A stretch of 64,000 nucleotides of DNA, taken from positions 13,958,232-14,022,231 of the forward strand of contig OY783199.1 in NCBI GenBank assembly GCA_963678675.1. Reading direction: 5' to 3'. Shown piece after piece: positions 23,511 to 34,456 of the stretch. Position numbers and translations under genes: made by a program. The DNA comes from Xiphydria camelus (taxonomy: Eukaryota > Arthropoda > Insecta > Hymenoptera > Xiphydriidae). Under the pieces are notes generated by a model. That model made no database searches. It was not told the DNA's origin and saw only the letters and a list, made by a program, of their open reading frames with translations. Position 1 is the stretch's first letter. Every line of letters begins with the position of its first letter.

Positions 23511-23614
23511 TACCTACCTACCTACCTACCTAGCTACCTACCTACCTACCTATACCTACCTACTTACCTACCTACCTACCTACCTACCTACCTACCTACC
23601 TACCTACCTACCTA
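23511..23614 (+). repeat. (TACC)n microsatellite
   Basis: About 100 bp of near-perfect TACC repeats with a few interruptions. The apparent Tyr-Leu-Pro-Thr protein in this frame is the microsatellite read as codons. Confidence 0.95.
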
Positions 23615-25011
23615 CATACGATAATGTTCCGTCGCACGAGGGACAGAATTTCAGAAGGTCGATTGAAACCTTTTAATAGTATCGATCATAAATAACATAT
23701 ATTTCTTGCATAAATTTTTATTGAATGCCACATTATACGGGCCGCACAGTGTTCACATGGCAGATCGGACGGCGTATCGTATTTCTCATTTTACAAAGCA
23801 GTACTCTCTCTCACTACATGTGTATGTTCTTTCTAGATTGAAAAGAAAGGCACGTAATTATTTCTCTCGGCAGAGGCACTCTCCCGATGCGTGATTTCGC
23901 GCATACGGCTGCCAAGTGGCACGTGCGAATATCAAGCCACGTTTAGGCTTCTGTCGGTAAATTTGAGCCGCGTCAAAGGAGCTTCGAAATATAGCGGTAT
24001 CTATTACCGCGGGCACTGCAGAAAATGACTCATTCTAACCTGTCCCATATCGCCCGCCTCGCCGTGGGTATGTTTCGGCGAATCTAGGCTACCTGAAGGG
24101 TTAATTGCCGGACGAGTCGTAATGAACCCCTTACCACAAAAAAATACCCATTGTAATAGATACCGCTATACTTTGAATATATTAAATCAGCTTTGTAAAG
24201 GGGAGAAATGAATTCAATACATGACTGATGTAGTTGATGGCCAATTAGGGAACACTTAATGACAAGTAACTCCGCCATTAAATTGTCACCATAGCTTGTC
24301 CCGTTTTGTAAAAACTGTCGCTGCCTCCACCTTCTTTTTCGCTTCTGGGAGGCTATTATGATGAAAGCATGACTAACACCAGCAACAATAGACGGTTCCA
24401 TTTTTTAACATCAAGACTCCGTTTCGTTTGAACGCTCAACTGGTTCTGATCGCATGTATCCGGATACAAGTCGATGTATCCAACAGTATGTTGCCAACAG
24501 CGACATCGTGTTGGCAACACTCAATGTTGATGTTGCCAACAGCGATGTTGCCAACAGCCATAAACGTGTTGCCAACATGTTGCCAACATTTTGTATCCCG
24601 GTCTAAACGTACCTTTACGTTGCGTCCTGTAGCAAATTTCCCTGTAGAACGCGCATCTTGGCTAGCTCCGATAAATTTCAAAGCCTTACAACCGTGATTC
24701 ATGACCGATTTTTGCAAGTAGGGTTATACCATCGTGTTTGCAATAAAATTATCTGTATTTTTTCATATATAGTTTAATTGGTAAGCAGATCGGTGCAAAT
24801 TGCTCATATCAGCTCACCTGTTTATATAGTTTTAAGGGTAGTCTTGAGCATATTTTATTAGCCTATCCATTCGCGATATATTCATTGACGTATTATATTT
24901 GACAAAAAATACTTTTCATCTGGTAAGCAGATCGGTGAAGAACGTCTCTAGTTCGGATCTTAGACCACTAGTTTGACGAAGTATTTATGATCGCGATGCT
25001 ATTAGGTTGGA

Positions 25012-25480
25012 AAATAAGTTCGTAGCGTTTTCTTTTATTTTCTTTCATTTTACAACGATTTGTTTGCTGTTCCGTAAAGTGTTTATATTCATTCGAAAGA
25101 GCTCTTTCTGCTCTACAAAACTGTTATAATTGTTTATTCGAATAACAATTTTTTATTATTTTTCAGGCTTAGAAATGGAATATCCAGGAGGAAAAAATCC
25201 GAATTTTCGACATATTTTTTATCAAAGACTCGCCCATAACACCTTCTCCGTATACGGCAGTTTTTTGACCTCAATGGAAAGCGAAGAAAACCAGTGTCGA
25301 AACTGCTGATTTTTACCCCCTGGATATTCCATTTCTAAGCCAGAAGAATAATAAAAAATTTAATTATTCGAAATAACAATTATAACAGTTTTGTACAGCA
25401 GAAAGAGCTCTTTCGAGTACATATAAACATATTGCCAAGCAACAAAATAAATCGTTGTAAAATAAAAGAAAACGTAATTG
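25012..25480. mobile_element. Mariner-like foldback element
   Basis: It begins TTAGGTTGGAAAATAAGTTC, the usual start of mariner TIRs, after a TA. The arms pair around a centre near 25250-25290 (GAAATGGAATATCCAGG and CCTGGATATTCCATTTC). The right outer arm stops after GTAAAATAAAAGAAAACG and lacks the terminal TTAGG complement. No transposase is present. Confidence 0.7.
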
Positions 25481-26114
25481 TGCGAAGGAACAGTCTCGGC
25501 GACGCGAGTATCGGCCACTTGAGCATGCCGGTCGCGGGAGTATAGTATTCGCTACGTGCAATGCCATACTATAGCGGCTGAATAGAACTTACAGTGCCCC
25601 CATGGTGGCCGGTATTTGAATCTGTAGTTGGAGTAAGTATAATCATATGTTCGAGCGTAAAAATGGACCCAAACCCCGTTCGAATGACGAAATTCATTTT
25701 CGTCGGATAGTTAACCTATAACGTGGAATCAAAAGTAACACACAGCATACTTCTATCACTTCGTAACGTTACGATTTTTCTTGTCAACATAGATACAATT
25801 AAAGTTAATTCACCACAGTGTATATATCACTGATAAAATAATTACCTCGTGCAAATAAATAAAAAAAAGTTTTTAATCCTATGTCAGTACTTACTGACGA
25901 CTCCAGCTACACTTTCGATAGGCTTTTTGCACACAGCGAATAGGTATAGCATCACCGACGAAAGTAGCGTCGCGTGGTGTTTGTACACTCGTCGAGTATC
26001 GGATACCTGCGCAGCGTTGTGTGCGAAGGGCCTAAGTGGAATGGGGCAGGGTCGAGATCGGTGTATGAGTGAGGCACGTACGGTAGCGCTGGAATGTGTG
26101 GGTTTCGTTACTAT
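25481..26114. other. Interval with a repeat split by the next element
   Basis: No gene supported. From about 26030 (AAGTGGAATGGGGCAGGG) to the CTAT at 26111-26114 the sequence is a diverged copy of 10160-10245. The copy continues after the insert at 28851. Confidence 0.5.
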
Positions 26115-26815
26115 CCCAGTCAAATTAGCGTTTCACCTCGGAATGAGAGATAATAAGCCAGAAACTCGTATACACCTTCATTTTGGCGTTCTAAAAGTTG
26201 TCTCAAAAATCTCATAAAATCTCGTGTCTGCGTCGTAAGTTATTCAAGATCAAAGGTTACAAAAATCGCTTTTCCGCGATTATCTCGGTTTCTATAGCTC
26301 CAATGATATTAATGCTTATTATAAAACTTGTAGAGCATAACATTTGCGATAAATTTTGTTGCAAATATTTTTTCATACGCTCAACCGTTTTTGAGATAGA
26401 GGGCGGAGAGCGCGCAGCGCTCAGCTATACATACTGCAATGCAAGGTCAACCGTGAATCTCGGTGAAAATACCATGTATAAAGTTATTAAATCATTAAAA
26501 TATCATTAACAATAAATCATTTGTATTATTTATTAGTTAATACGTTGTATTTAATAACATTTTACATATGTATATCTAATATATTCATTTAATAATACTT
26601 ACCTACTTTGTGTTATTAAAATTCATTAAATGAAATATGTACTTATTGTATATATCTTAATTTAATATTAATTTATTGAAAATAGATTTTAAGTAGAAAT
26701 AAAACGAGTAAATATATTTTTATTTTATCTTTATTCAGCAGCTGTATATTTCTTACAATTTAAATTGAAGCGAAGTGAAAATTTACAAATCTTTATAATT
26801 TAAAGAACAAAAGTA

Positions 26816-27436
26816 TTAATTTTCTTCTTCTTCGTCGTCATCTTCTGGGCTTTCGAAAATTTCTGTTTCATTGTTATCATCTTCGTTGTCCTGAATCGTT
26901 ATTTCCAGACCTTCTGAAATTTCCGGGTCAAATGCACTCTCTTCCTCGGGATCGCTTTGCAATGAAACAGCATTGAGGCAAGCTTGCTCATTACACTGGC
27001 CACAAGCTAAAGCACATTGCAACCCCGATTTTCTGCACCCGCAGCGTGGACCACATCCATTCTTACAATTACAAAATAGAGTATTAAGTAATTCATCTGG
27101 AGCTGGTGGTAATGTTGTTGTCATTGGCTCCAGGAATTCATTTAGCTGCACCCAACACCATTCCTGGGGATCTAAATCATACCCTAACCATTTCTGAACT
27201 TGGCAATAGACACGGTTTATATGCTGATAGGCGGTTGCACTTGTCGGTGGAAGATTAGACAACTGGACAGGTTTCTGGAGCTTTGTAGATTTAGATCGAG
27301 AAAGCCGGATGCTCGTTCTCGACCATAGGAATTGATAGTGAATTGATTTCCTGGATAAGCAGGTCATTAAGTTTTCTCTAATTAGCCATCGACTGCACTC
27401 GTCATTCCTCCCCTTAAGCCGACTCGATATTAACAT
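26816..27436 (-). CDS. C-terminal part of a transposon protein with a cysteine cluster
   Basis: A 206-residue minus-strand frame. The first 60 residues look read-through. From SNLPPTSATAYQHINRVYCQ onward it follows a family I know from many multi-copy arthropod transposon proteins: LPPAPDELLNTLFCNCKNG, then a cluster of about ten cysteines (CNCKNGCGPRCGCRKSG, CALACGQCNEQAC), ending in an acidic tail rich in Glu and Asp. The cluster probably binds zinc. The same family is represented in dead form at 31425-33356, which lacks this cluster. The upstream two thirds of the protein (PIN/XPG-like part) are absent from this element, so it is a fragment and probably inactive. Confidence 0.75.
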   Translation of the reverse strand: MLISSRLKGRNDECSRWLIRENLMTCLSRKSIHYQFLWSRTSIRLSRSKSTKLQKPVQLSNLPPTSATAYQHINRVYCQVQKWLGYDLDPQEWCWVQLNEFLEPMTTTLPPAPDELLNTLFCNCKNGCGPRCGCRKSGLQCALACGQCNEQACLNAVSLQSDPEEESAFDPEISEGLEITIQDNEDDNNETEIFESPEDDDEEEEN

Positions 27437-28434
27437 TACCGCGGGAGACGGCTTACGGCGATCTATCTGATACCTTACTTCCCGGAAAAGCGCGGGATCG
27501 AGGCAATTAGCGCCCTACGGTCGCCGAAATGTATCGTTTCGCTGATGACGAAATTAACTAAAAATGACAAGTGATTTATGATCGTGTAACGATGTTAAGG
27601 TATTTCCATGGTTTTGCGTTTTTCTTACGAATCTCATGAAATTTTGCCAATCAAAAGACTGAAATATTACCCATCGATTCCCAAAATTTCAAAAGGCTGA
27701 GCCATGTAGTTTAAAAGAAAATGTTAATTCAAAGTAGCATTTTCTACACTGACTTTCAATGGCTAACATGTAGAAAGACGGTACCTCAGTGATGTTTTGA
27801 GCTATAACTACAGAACCAATCTTACAATGTTAAAGAAAAACTAACGACGAATAAAATGATATTGTAGGATTATGTTCACAAAAACTGGAAGTGCTGAGCC
27901 ATATAGTTTCAGAGAAATTATAACTTAAAAACTGAGATTTTTCTAGAAACTGCAAAGTGGTAGGGACGAGTAACGATGATGTGGCAACAGTGCGCACAGC
28001 TGATTTAGCCCTCTCCTGTGACTATGGGACTCAGTAGTACTTTTGCTACCGGAGAGGGGATAGCCAGTGGCATGGCGTGGCAGCCCCCACTACGGCACGT
28101 AGTGGCAGGCACATAGCGGTATTCTAAGGAGAGAGAAGCACTGTTGCCACGATTATCGGGCCAGGCAGTGTATATGTGTGAGGTACATTTGTACACAGGA
28201 GGTCTCTATGTAGCAAGGAGCTCAGAGTACAGAGTTACTCAAAAGTTTCGTTCGTGCGTAATACAGTTTGTGATCAGTTGTAATAAGTCCTGAAGCAAAA
28301 AATTTGAATACGACTGTCACCATTGAAATACCTTAAGTGATACAAACTGGCGCTGAAGTCAGTCTGTCCTGAAGACGGAACATAAGAGTTTACACATTTT
28401 AAAGACAAAATACTTAATTATTTTTCTACTTTAT
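27437..28434. other. Non-coding right half of the CTAT element
   Basis: No gene supported. Near 27508-27600 the ACGGTCGCCGAAATGTATCG block resembles 46745-46835, and the following GTGATTTATGATCGTG is shared. The rest shows no domain or repeat that I can name. Confidence 0.4.
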
Positions 28435-28850
28435 TCATTGTTAATAATATTTTAATGATGTAATAACTTTGTACAAGGTATTATTCACCGAGATTCACGG
28501 TTGACCTTGCATTACAGTATGTATGGCTGAGCGCTGCGCGCTCTCCGCCCTCTATCTCAAAAACGGTTGAGCGTATGAAAAAATATTTGTAACAGTATTT
28601 GTCGCAAATTTTATGCTCTACAATTTTTATAATAGATGTTAATATCATTGGAGCTATAGAAACCGAGATAATCGTAAAAAACCGATTTTTGTGGCCTGTG
28701 ACCTTGAATAACTTACGACGCAGACACAAGATTTCATGAGACTTTTGAGACAACTTTTAGAACGACAAAATGAAGGTGTATACGAGTTTCCAGCTTATTA
28801 TCTCTCATTCCGAGGTTGACCCCTTTTTTTTGCTTATTTGACTGGGCTAT

Positions 28851-29254
28851 ACGGTTTCTTCGTTGCATAGAGCGCGCTTTTAGTACCCTCAGCAAAGAAG
28901 TTTCACTTCAAAAAATAAAAATTTGTTTCGAATTCTTCACCAAAAAACACATTTTTCATTTGGGTCATTTTATACAAGTTTCTTGCGTAAGGAAATTGTA
29001 TAGCAATAGTATGGCAAAAGGTATGGCGCGTTATGGATAAATGATGTTCAGAATATGGCTAAAGTATGCTCAGAATATGGTTGTAATATTGCTATTATAG
29101 GGGGTGCATATATATGTATTAGAAATATATCTCTAAAGAGAGATTGAATCTAATACTTTTTAAAAATAGTATCGCTTATCTCACACAAACCAGGTTTATA
29201 ATATAATATACGTATATGTCTTATCAATATATGTATAGTATATCTGTCATAGAC
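28851..29254. other. Interval with repeat fragments, no gene
   Basis: 28851-28912 completes the repeat that starts near 26030 (GCGCTTTTAGTACCCTCAGC, then AGTTTCACTTC). 28913-28972 matches part of the P1 palindrome (CACCAAAAAACACATTTTTC, as at 17190). The remainder is AT-rich without a gene. Confidence 0.5.
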
Positions 29255-29258
29255 ATGT

Positions 29259-29499
29259 CGTCACCCCAACATAGGTTTGTTCAATGTCCGCTTTTGCTGT
29301 TTTTTGTTGCTAGATTTCAGTTCCACAGTGCTTTCCTCAAAAAGGATAGGGGCGAGCATTGAATGGACCTATATTGGGGTGACAATATACCTCATTCTGT
29401 TGTTGTTCATTGAATAAACCAATTTTAACTTGAATTTTGATGTGTATAACTCAATATCCCCAAAAAGTGGATATTGAACAAACCTATATTGAGGTGACG
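29259..29499. mobile_element. 241-bp MITE with ATGT flanks
   Basis: Ends are CGTCACCCCAACATAGGTTT and, inverted, CGTCACCTCAATATAGGTTT, flanked by ATGT at 29255-29258 and 29500-29503. The TTTGTTCAATGTCC motif extends the inverted repeat. No coding region is present. Confidence 0.8.
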
Positions 29500-29535
29500 A
29501 TGTGATATAATATATCACATGTTTATGATATAGAC

Positions 29536-29619
29536 ATATCGAGGGCGTAATATCAGATGGGCGTAAGAGGCACTGTAACTTTCGGTTCGTACGCCTTTCT
29601 GAAATGACGCCCTCGATAT
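29536..29619. repeat. ATATCGAGGGCGT hairpin
   Basis: ATATCGAGGGCGT and its complement ACGCCCTCGATAT enclose about 58 bp. It is a small inverted-repeat insertion. Confidence 0.65.
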
Positions 29620-29649
29620 GCTATACGTATGTCATACATATAATTCCAA

Positions 29650-30060
29650 GTAGCACACTAACGTCGAAATGACGTTTTTTGAAGGTCAGTTCTGACGACA
29701 GATGACGAAAAATAGGTTGCCATTTTAACGTCGCAAAGACGGTCTAAATGCACATCCACACGATGTCAGAAAAATCACGCCATTATGACGTTCTACTTTA
29801 CGTTGTTATGACGTAAAAAATGACGGTTCTGAAAGGTTAGGTCTGACGTATATCTTTTCATCGTGAGCGGTCACTCATCCAACTACTGTCCGCACTTTTT
29901 GCTGCTTAATTTCGTTGATCGGTCGGTGTCCTCGAGTCCTCATCTGCTACACGCTCCTGTGATTAACAGTATTATTACTATTAGTGTTCATATGAAGTTT
30001 GATGAATAAATGTATGTTGCTTTTCCAGTCAATAAGAAAGAGCTTGAATAAATAAGACTT
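29650..30060. other. TGACG-rich block, no gene
   Basis: TGACG or CGTCA words occur about fifteen times between 29660 and 29855, with AAATGACG-type boxes near both ends. It may be a diverged inverted-repeat element. I cannot define its ends. Confidence 0.4.
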
Positions 30061-30382
30061 TATAATGGAGAAATGACATGAATTTTGTTATAATGTTGTG
30101 TTGAAAGACAATAACATTAGAAACAAGGTGGTTTTTGAAAAAATTAAATTAAGCGTAAAATAAGCTCAAAAATCGGTTTTGAAATATCGGCTTAGCTCCG
30201 CCCACAAGAAACGGCGCGGTGAATGCAGATAGCAGCTCTGACGTCACGGATCGTCCCCTAGTCGCCGGCCGGCTACAAGTTTACCGCTTGCAGTTGGCGC
30301 TGTGCGCATTCTTCGTTCAGATTTTCCCAGAGTTTGGTCAATTGCGAACTGTAGAATTTGTGCGACGCGTACCTACTTTAAT

Positions 30383-30550
30383 ATGACCGATAGTGTCGCA
30401 GAAAAAAAACCGTCTCGAAGAGATTATTATTGTGTCGTACCAAAGTGCATAAATACTTCGATAACTGCACCTGACAAATTGTACTTCGCAATTCCACGAA
30501 ATAAAGACCATCGAAAAGAATCGAATAAGTTGAATATTAATTTTTTATAA
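30383..30550 (+). CDS. Partial THAP-type zinc finger protein of a transposon
   Basis: The ATG at 30383 starts MTDSVAEKKPSRRDYYCVVP, followed by KC and PDKLYFAIPRNKDHRK. The C-x4-C pair followed by a Phe-Ala-Ile-Pro stretch resembles the first half of a THAP DNA-binding domain, often found at the N-terminus of transposases. The distal Cys-x2-His half is absent: the frame runs into AT-rich sequence and stops after 55 codons. An upstream in-frame ATG (30302) exists, but the inner one fits the conserved copy at 57152. It is either a first exon or a truncated relic. Confidence 0.55.
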   Translation: MTDSVAEKKPSRRDYYCVVPKCINTSITAPDKLYFAIPRNKDHRKESNKLNINFL

Positions 30551-30590
30551 ATTTAATCAAAATACTATAAATTTTTATGTAATCTTATTA

Positions 30591-30783
30591 CACTAAGAAA
30601 AAAAAAGATTAAAAATTACTCCGTTGGAAGGATAATCTAAGTACGAAAGGTAAAATAGATCAAAAATTATCCTAAGGAAGGTTAAATTTTAAACCCTGGA
30701 AGGATAATTTTTGATCTATTTTACCTTTCGTACTCAGATTATCCTTCTAACAGAATAATTTTTAATCTCTCTTTTTCTCAGTG
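30591..30783. mobile_element. TA-flanked MITE (CACTAAG/CACTGAG ends)
   Basis: A 193-bp palindrome flanked by TA (30589-30590, 30784-30785). The arms share AAAGATTAAAAATTA-type and GGATAAT blocks. The second THAP element (about 56940-56955, inverted) has the uninterrupted sequence with a single TA. Tc1/mariner-type termini. Confidence 0.85.
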
Positions 30784-30940
30784 TAGAATATAAGAGTAAT
30801 TTGTATCTACAAACTATGTATGTATCAGCATAGATTTAAGATTGAATGATAATGATTATTTGGTCTGATTAAGGTTTTCTTTTGGGGTTTTTCCTTAATC
30901 CGTAGCAACAAATGTTGAACCATTGTTATGTTCCCCAAAA

Positions 30941-30945
<5 letters not shown>

Positions 30946-30999
<54 letters not shown>
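30946..30999. repeat. (TA)n microsatellite
   Basis: About 54 bp of perfect TA repeats, marking the truncation point of the THAP element. Confidence 0.95.
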
Positions 31000-31003
<4 letters not shown>

Positions 31004-31111
31004 CCATGAGCTACCAATATGAAACCCTCCCCTACCCCCCCGTGGGAATTTCTGACCCCCATATTTTTGTGTTGGTATTGCCATCTAGTTTAAGGTTTTA
31101 GTTGTTTGCCT

Positions 31112-33549
31112 CTTGTCAATTACAGCATATCCCGAAAAAACATGAAAAACCACGAAAACACGGAGAAAATGACTCTTTTTCAATTCATTCTCATTTCATT
31201 AAAATTTTTCGTTGAAGAAGGTATGTTTATAAATAATATTTTGTGCAGGAATTCTTCCCTGAGTTTTAGTTACATATTCTTCCATTTTTTATTGTAAATG
31301 TGAACCTTAACACAAAATTCTCATTATGTGAATATAAACGAAAACATTCTAGTTATAATAATGAAAATTCACTTTCAACCTCAAAATCAAATAAGAGCAT
31401 TTCATTTTATAACAGCATCTGTAATCAGCAGTCTTCTTCATCCTCATGTACGATATCGGCTAAGTTAACTACTTCTGGATCATCTCCATCTTCAAACTCA
31501 TCTGGATGAAAGCTTTCCATAACGTCGGTTAATTCGTGCGGCAACGGATCCCCATTAATCCAATCAAACTTCAGTTGTCCATTCTCCAACTTCCAGCCAT
31601 ATCCCACTGAAGTTGGTAGTATGGATTTAGCGACATGTGCATTGTTCCATATATAGCACTGGTAGTTTGTACGACTGATGTGCTTTTCAAGTGAAGCTTT
31701 ACAAGGAGGTAGTAGACTCAATTCGACACCTTGTGTATTTGGCAATGCAAATGTCATTGTGAGAGAGTATTTTTGTGTGAACAAATCATACCGTAGCTTA
31801 TTTATATCTGTGTATCACTTATCACTGTACAAACAACAAACGAATTCCTCTAGGCCTGTTTGTAACATGTCTGTAATTGTAAGTGATGATCCTAATGATC
31901 TAAGGATATAGGTACGAATTTCGAAAACTTCCAATTTAGATTTTACTGACAACTTTCCATGACGAACTCATTTGCATTATCCGGATGCGACACTACCAGT
32001 TCATTTACTGGTAGTGTCGCATTCGGATAATGCACGCATATTCAACATAGCATGGCTCTTTGCTACACCTAAATCCCGACAAATGATGGTGACATTAATG
32101 ACCCTTCGTTTGTTTCCAGTTCCTGTATCAAACAGTAACACGTTTTCAATTTCGTTGGCGTAATTTAAGAACAATATAAAAACATCTGTGTCTGGCGATC
32201 TAATTCTGATAGGCAAATTGTCTTGACAGGATTGAGAAGCATGAAAGCAATGTAATGTAATTTTAGTATCCGCCTCCTCTTGTGAAGAGCATAGCTCTTC
32301 TTGTACCGTATAATTCACAGTTGAACCGCCTTCGCTAGTAAACAACATGCACTGATCATTATGTGTGTGATGAGTAAAGATTTCTACCATGAAAATAGTG
32401 GGCATATATGTCTTGTTTCCATTCATTATGTAGAAGGTTGACAAGATGTTCCTTATTTTTGCCATTACTGAGGAATTTTCTCCAATCCCGAGGAATTTTT
32501 TTCTTAGATATCTCCACGACCCCTTCTTAGTCCCTCAATGTTTTTAATAGGTACATCTGCGTAAGTATCCGTCACGAAATCTATCCTCTTGCATTTTGGA
32601 AAGTGGCTTAAGACTATCCTGGCGAGGCCACCAAAGGTTTCTGGAATATTACTGAGAGCTTGAAAGTAAGCCATGCCATCAATCATATAAATGCATTCTT
32701 CAACCTTAGGAGGTTCATTTACCGCACTCTTGATCACCAAAGCATGGAGTAGTTTGGCCTTGTCTGTTTTTGTAGGACACCCATCAGCAGTTGCTAATGC
32801 CCGTGGTACTGGTCCTAATGGATAGGACAACAGCATCTCTAGGCTAATTTGACATCCCTGGGACAGGACCAAAGCTCGATAAAAAATATTTCTTTCTGCT
32901 CTTATCTCAACTAATCTGTTTTGAGAGGACGTAACAATTATCTTATCTTGAATACTCTTAAAATCTTTAAGCTTTTCTCTTCAGTGGTTCATGAAATTTT
33001 TTATTCTTTAAAATAAATCTGTCTTGTAGGAAAGTGTTGTAGGCAGCTTTCCCCAGAATATCTACATAGAGTAAATCTTCTTCCACCGATTCAGGTGCAG
33101 GCCTTCCAGATGATAAACAGAACAGAGAATCCTTGTCGTCAACTTCAAATGGATTGATATATTACTCAATAGCTTCAATTACTTTCAAGACACTTTGCTC
33201 ACTTCGTTTCATTTCTCCTATTTGCATGTCTCGGTGATAGAAATCAGATGTATGTAACATACTTGCTTTTTCAAATGCCAATTCTACATATTTAGCACGT
33301 TCATGCCTTGTAATACACCATCGTGCATATGCCCAGAAATTTCTGCTGTAACCCATTATGCTGCCGGTGCATTTGGCATATCGATTGATTGTCTGTTCTA
33401 TTGTGATGTCAATAGAATTTCTAGAACTTGGAACTTGTGATCTACAGGCGCTATTAAGGGGTATGAATCGACCTTCCGAATTCCGTCGCTCAGTGCGACG
33501 GAATACTGTGGTTTTTCACGTTTTTCCGGGATATGCTGTAATTGACAAG
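31112..33549 (-). mobile_element. 2.44-kb TIR element with a dead transposon gene
   Basis: Ends are CTTGTCAATTACAGCATATC and the inverted equivalent at 33549. The match continues for about 40 bp (CCCGAAAAAACATGAAAAAC on the left, CCCGGAAAAACGTGAAAAAC on the right). The flanks show no clear target duplication (TTGCCT on the left, GATCGA on the right). Almost the whole interior is one decayed gene on the minus strand. Confidence 0.8.
31425..33356 (-). pseudogene. Multi-lesion transposon gene (PIN/XPG-like family)
   Basis: Four minus-strand frames in the order of one protein: 33356-33162 (WAYARWCITRHERAKYV), 32872-32504 (DGCPTKTDKAKLLHAL, CIYMIDGMAYFQAL), 32465-32001 (SSQEEADTKITLHCFHAS, SPDTDVFILF, SECDTTS) and 31784-31425 (ISRTNYQCYIWNNAH, GYGWKLENGQLKFDW). 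Between them I see at least three frameshifts or stops (near 32960, 32500 and 32000). The QEEADTK, DTDV and CDT blocks mark an abundant arthropod transposon-protein family. The Asp-rich pattern looks like a PIN/XPG nuclease fold, which is inference. It belongs to the same protein family as 26816-27436 but ends in an acidic tail without the Cys cluster. A 60-bp hairpin near 31972-32031 interrupts the frame. Confidence 0.75.
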
Positions 33550-33867
33550 GATCGAACGTGGATCTTTAGTTGAATTGCAATGTTTCAAATACGTTGCAAA
33601 CAATATCGCAGGTTTATATTATAGAAATATCGTTAAACAGTTGTTTTAGAGTACTACATAATATTTTATTTGGCATTAACATTAGTTTCTTAATATTGCT
33701 GCAATATTAAGAAAAAGAAAACGGGTCCAACGGGACTCAACTTACAAGCTAGTCTTTTCCACTTCAGCCATCGGCGCTTCTTGTTAGCTTTAGTTATTTT
33801 ATTCCATAAGAACTGTATATAATGTTAAAATTCTCAGTAAAATTAAAATATAATAATTATATCACAC
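33550..33867. other. AT-rich interval, no gene
   Basis: Contains a small inversion (TTAATATTGCTGCAATATTAA near 33688). Nothing else that I can support. Confidence 0.4.
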
Positions 33868-34256
33868 AGGGTAAACAACCCGGCTATTGGATACCTTGCA
33901 GTTATTGAACAGTCTAATTTAATTAAATAAAAACAAGATTCCTAGTTTTTACTTTAATAAATATCATCGAAAACCGTACTTGGCTTATTGATTCTTGACT
34001 GTCCAATTACTGGATTGAGTATTTCCAAAAAATAAGAACACTGTCCAATAACTAAGTTTTTTGACTTTCTCCCAGTCTTTTATTGTTGAAAGTTATATTC
34101 TTTCAAACTAAAAATTGTAAGTTACTAAATTATAAAGCCAATATATTTTCAATCAAACAAGCCACCAATCATATCTCTAGGTAGAAAAATATCTTTTTAA
34201 CACGGTCTCAAATCTTGTAAAATGCTTGAATGTCCAATAACTAGGTGGTTTACCCT
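33868..34256. mobile_element. TIR element with AGGGTAAAC ends plus inverted partial copy
   Basis: Left end AGGGTAAACAACCCGGCTAT, right end GTCCAATAACTAGGTGGTTT followed by ACCCT. An inverted copy of its right half follows at 34288-34430 (TAGGGTAAACCATCCAGTTA), so 34120-34430 is a head-to-head palindrome with a 31-bp spacer. No coding region. Confidence 0.65.
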
Positions 34257-34456
34257 ACATAAAATATACAAATTAGCTGCGAGTACGTAGGGTAAACCAT
34301 CCAGTTATTGGACATTTAAGCATTTTAGAAGATTTGAAACCGTGTTGAAAAGATATTTTTCTACCTAGAGAGAGAGATATGAGTGGTGGCTCTTGTTTTG
34401 ATTAAAAATATATTGGCTTTCTTTCTATTATATAAAATAGTTTTCGAATAAATGCG

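Larger units (their letters stand above)
21263..24960. repeat. 3.7-kb long inverted repeat
   Basis: The outer arms (about 21263-21640 and 24590-24960) are inverted copies with landmarks GAACTAGAGACGTTC, AGGTGAGCTGATATGAGCAA and AAATTTATCGGAGCTAGCCA. A second inverted pair lies inside (about 21630-21710 and 23060-23150, with TGCTGCTTCCTCGT and ACGAGGAAGCAGCA). The left arm starts 2 bp after the preceding element. Inside are a MITE, a microsatellite and a block rich in TTGGCAACA. The frames 21525-21785 and 24436-24717 are arm sequence. Confidence 0.7.
26115..28846 (-). mobile_element. 2.73-kb TIR element with CTAT duplication, Cys-cluster protein
   Basis: The outermost ends are CCCAGTCAAATTAGC and, inverted, CCCAGTCAAATAAGC, flanked by CTAT at 26111-26114 and 28847-28850. 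Inside the ends, long arms of about 380 bp (26133-26510 and 28435-28815) are inverted copies. The joined flanks resemble the uninterrupted repeat at about 10230-10290. The cargo is the Cys-cluster frame 26816-27436. A 4-bp duplication and a Cys-rich tail are compatible with the Academ superfamily, as an inference. Confidence 0.75.
30067..30945 (+). mobile_element. THAP-domain element, 5' part (copy 1)
   Basis: It begins GGAGAAATGACATGAATTTT after AT. The sequence is colinear, inverted, with 57466 down to about 56770 of the second copy. It ends at the TA microsatellite at 30946, so the other terminus is missing. It carries the start of a THAP protein and is interrupted by a MITE at 30591-30783. 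Confidence 0.75.

Noticed and set aside
23416..23676. Tyr-Leu-Pro-Thr repeat protein
   Set aside because: Translation of the (TACC)n microsatellite.
24900..24960. tRNA-like or SINE B-box (CTAGTTCGGATCT; GTTCGAAT-like word inverted at 21264-21273)
   Set aside because: No A box or cloverleaf could be folded, and the word is part of the long inverted repeat arm.
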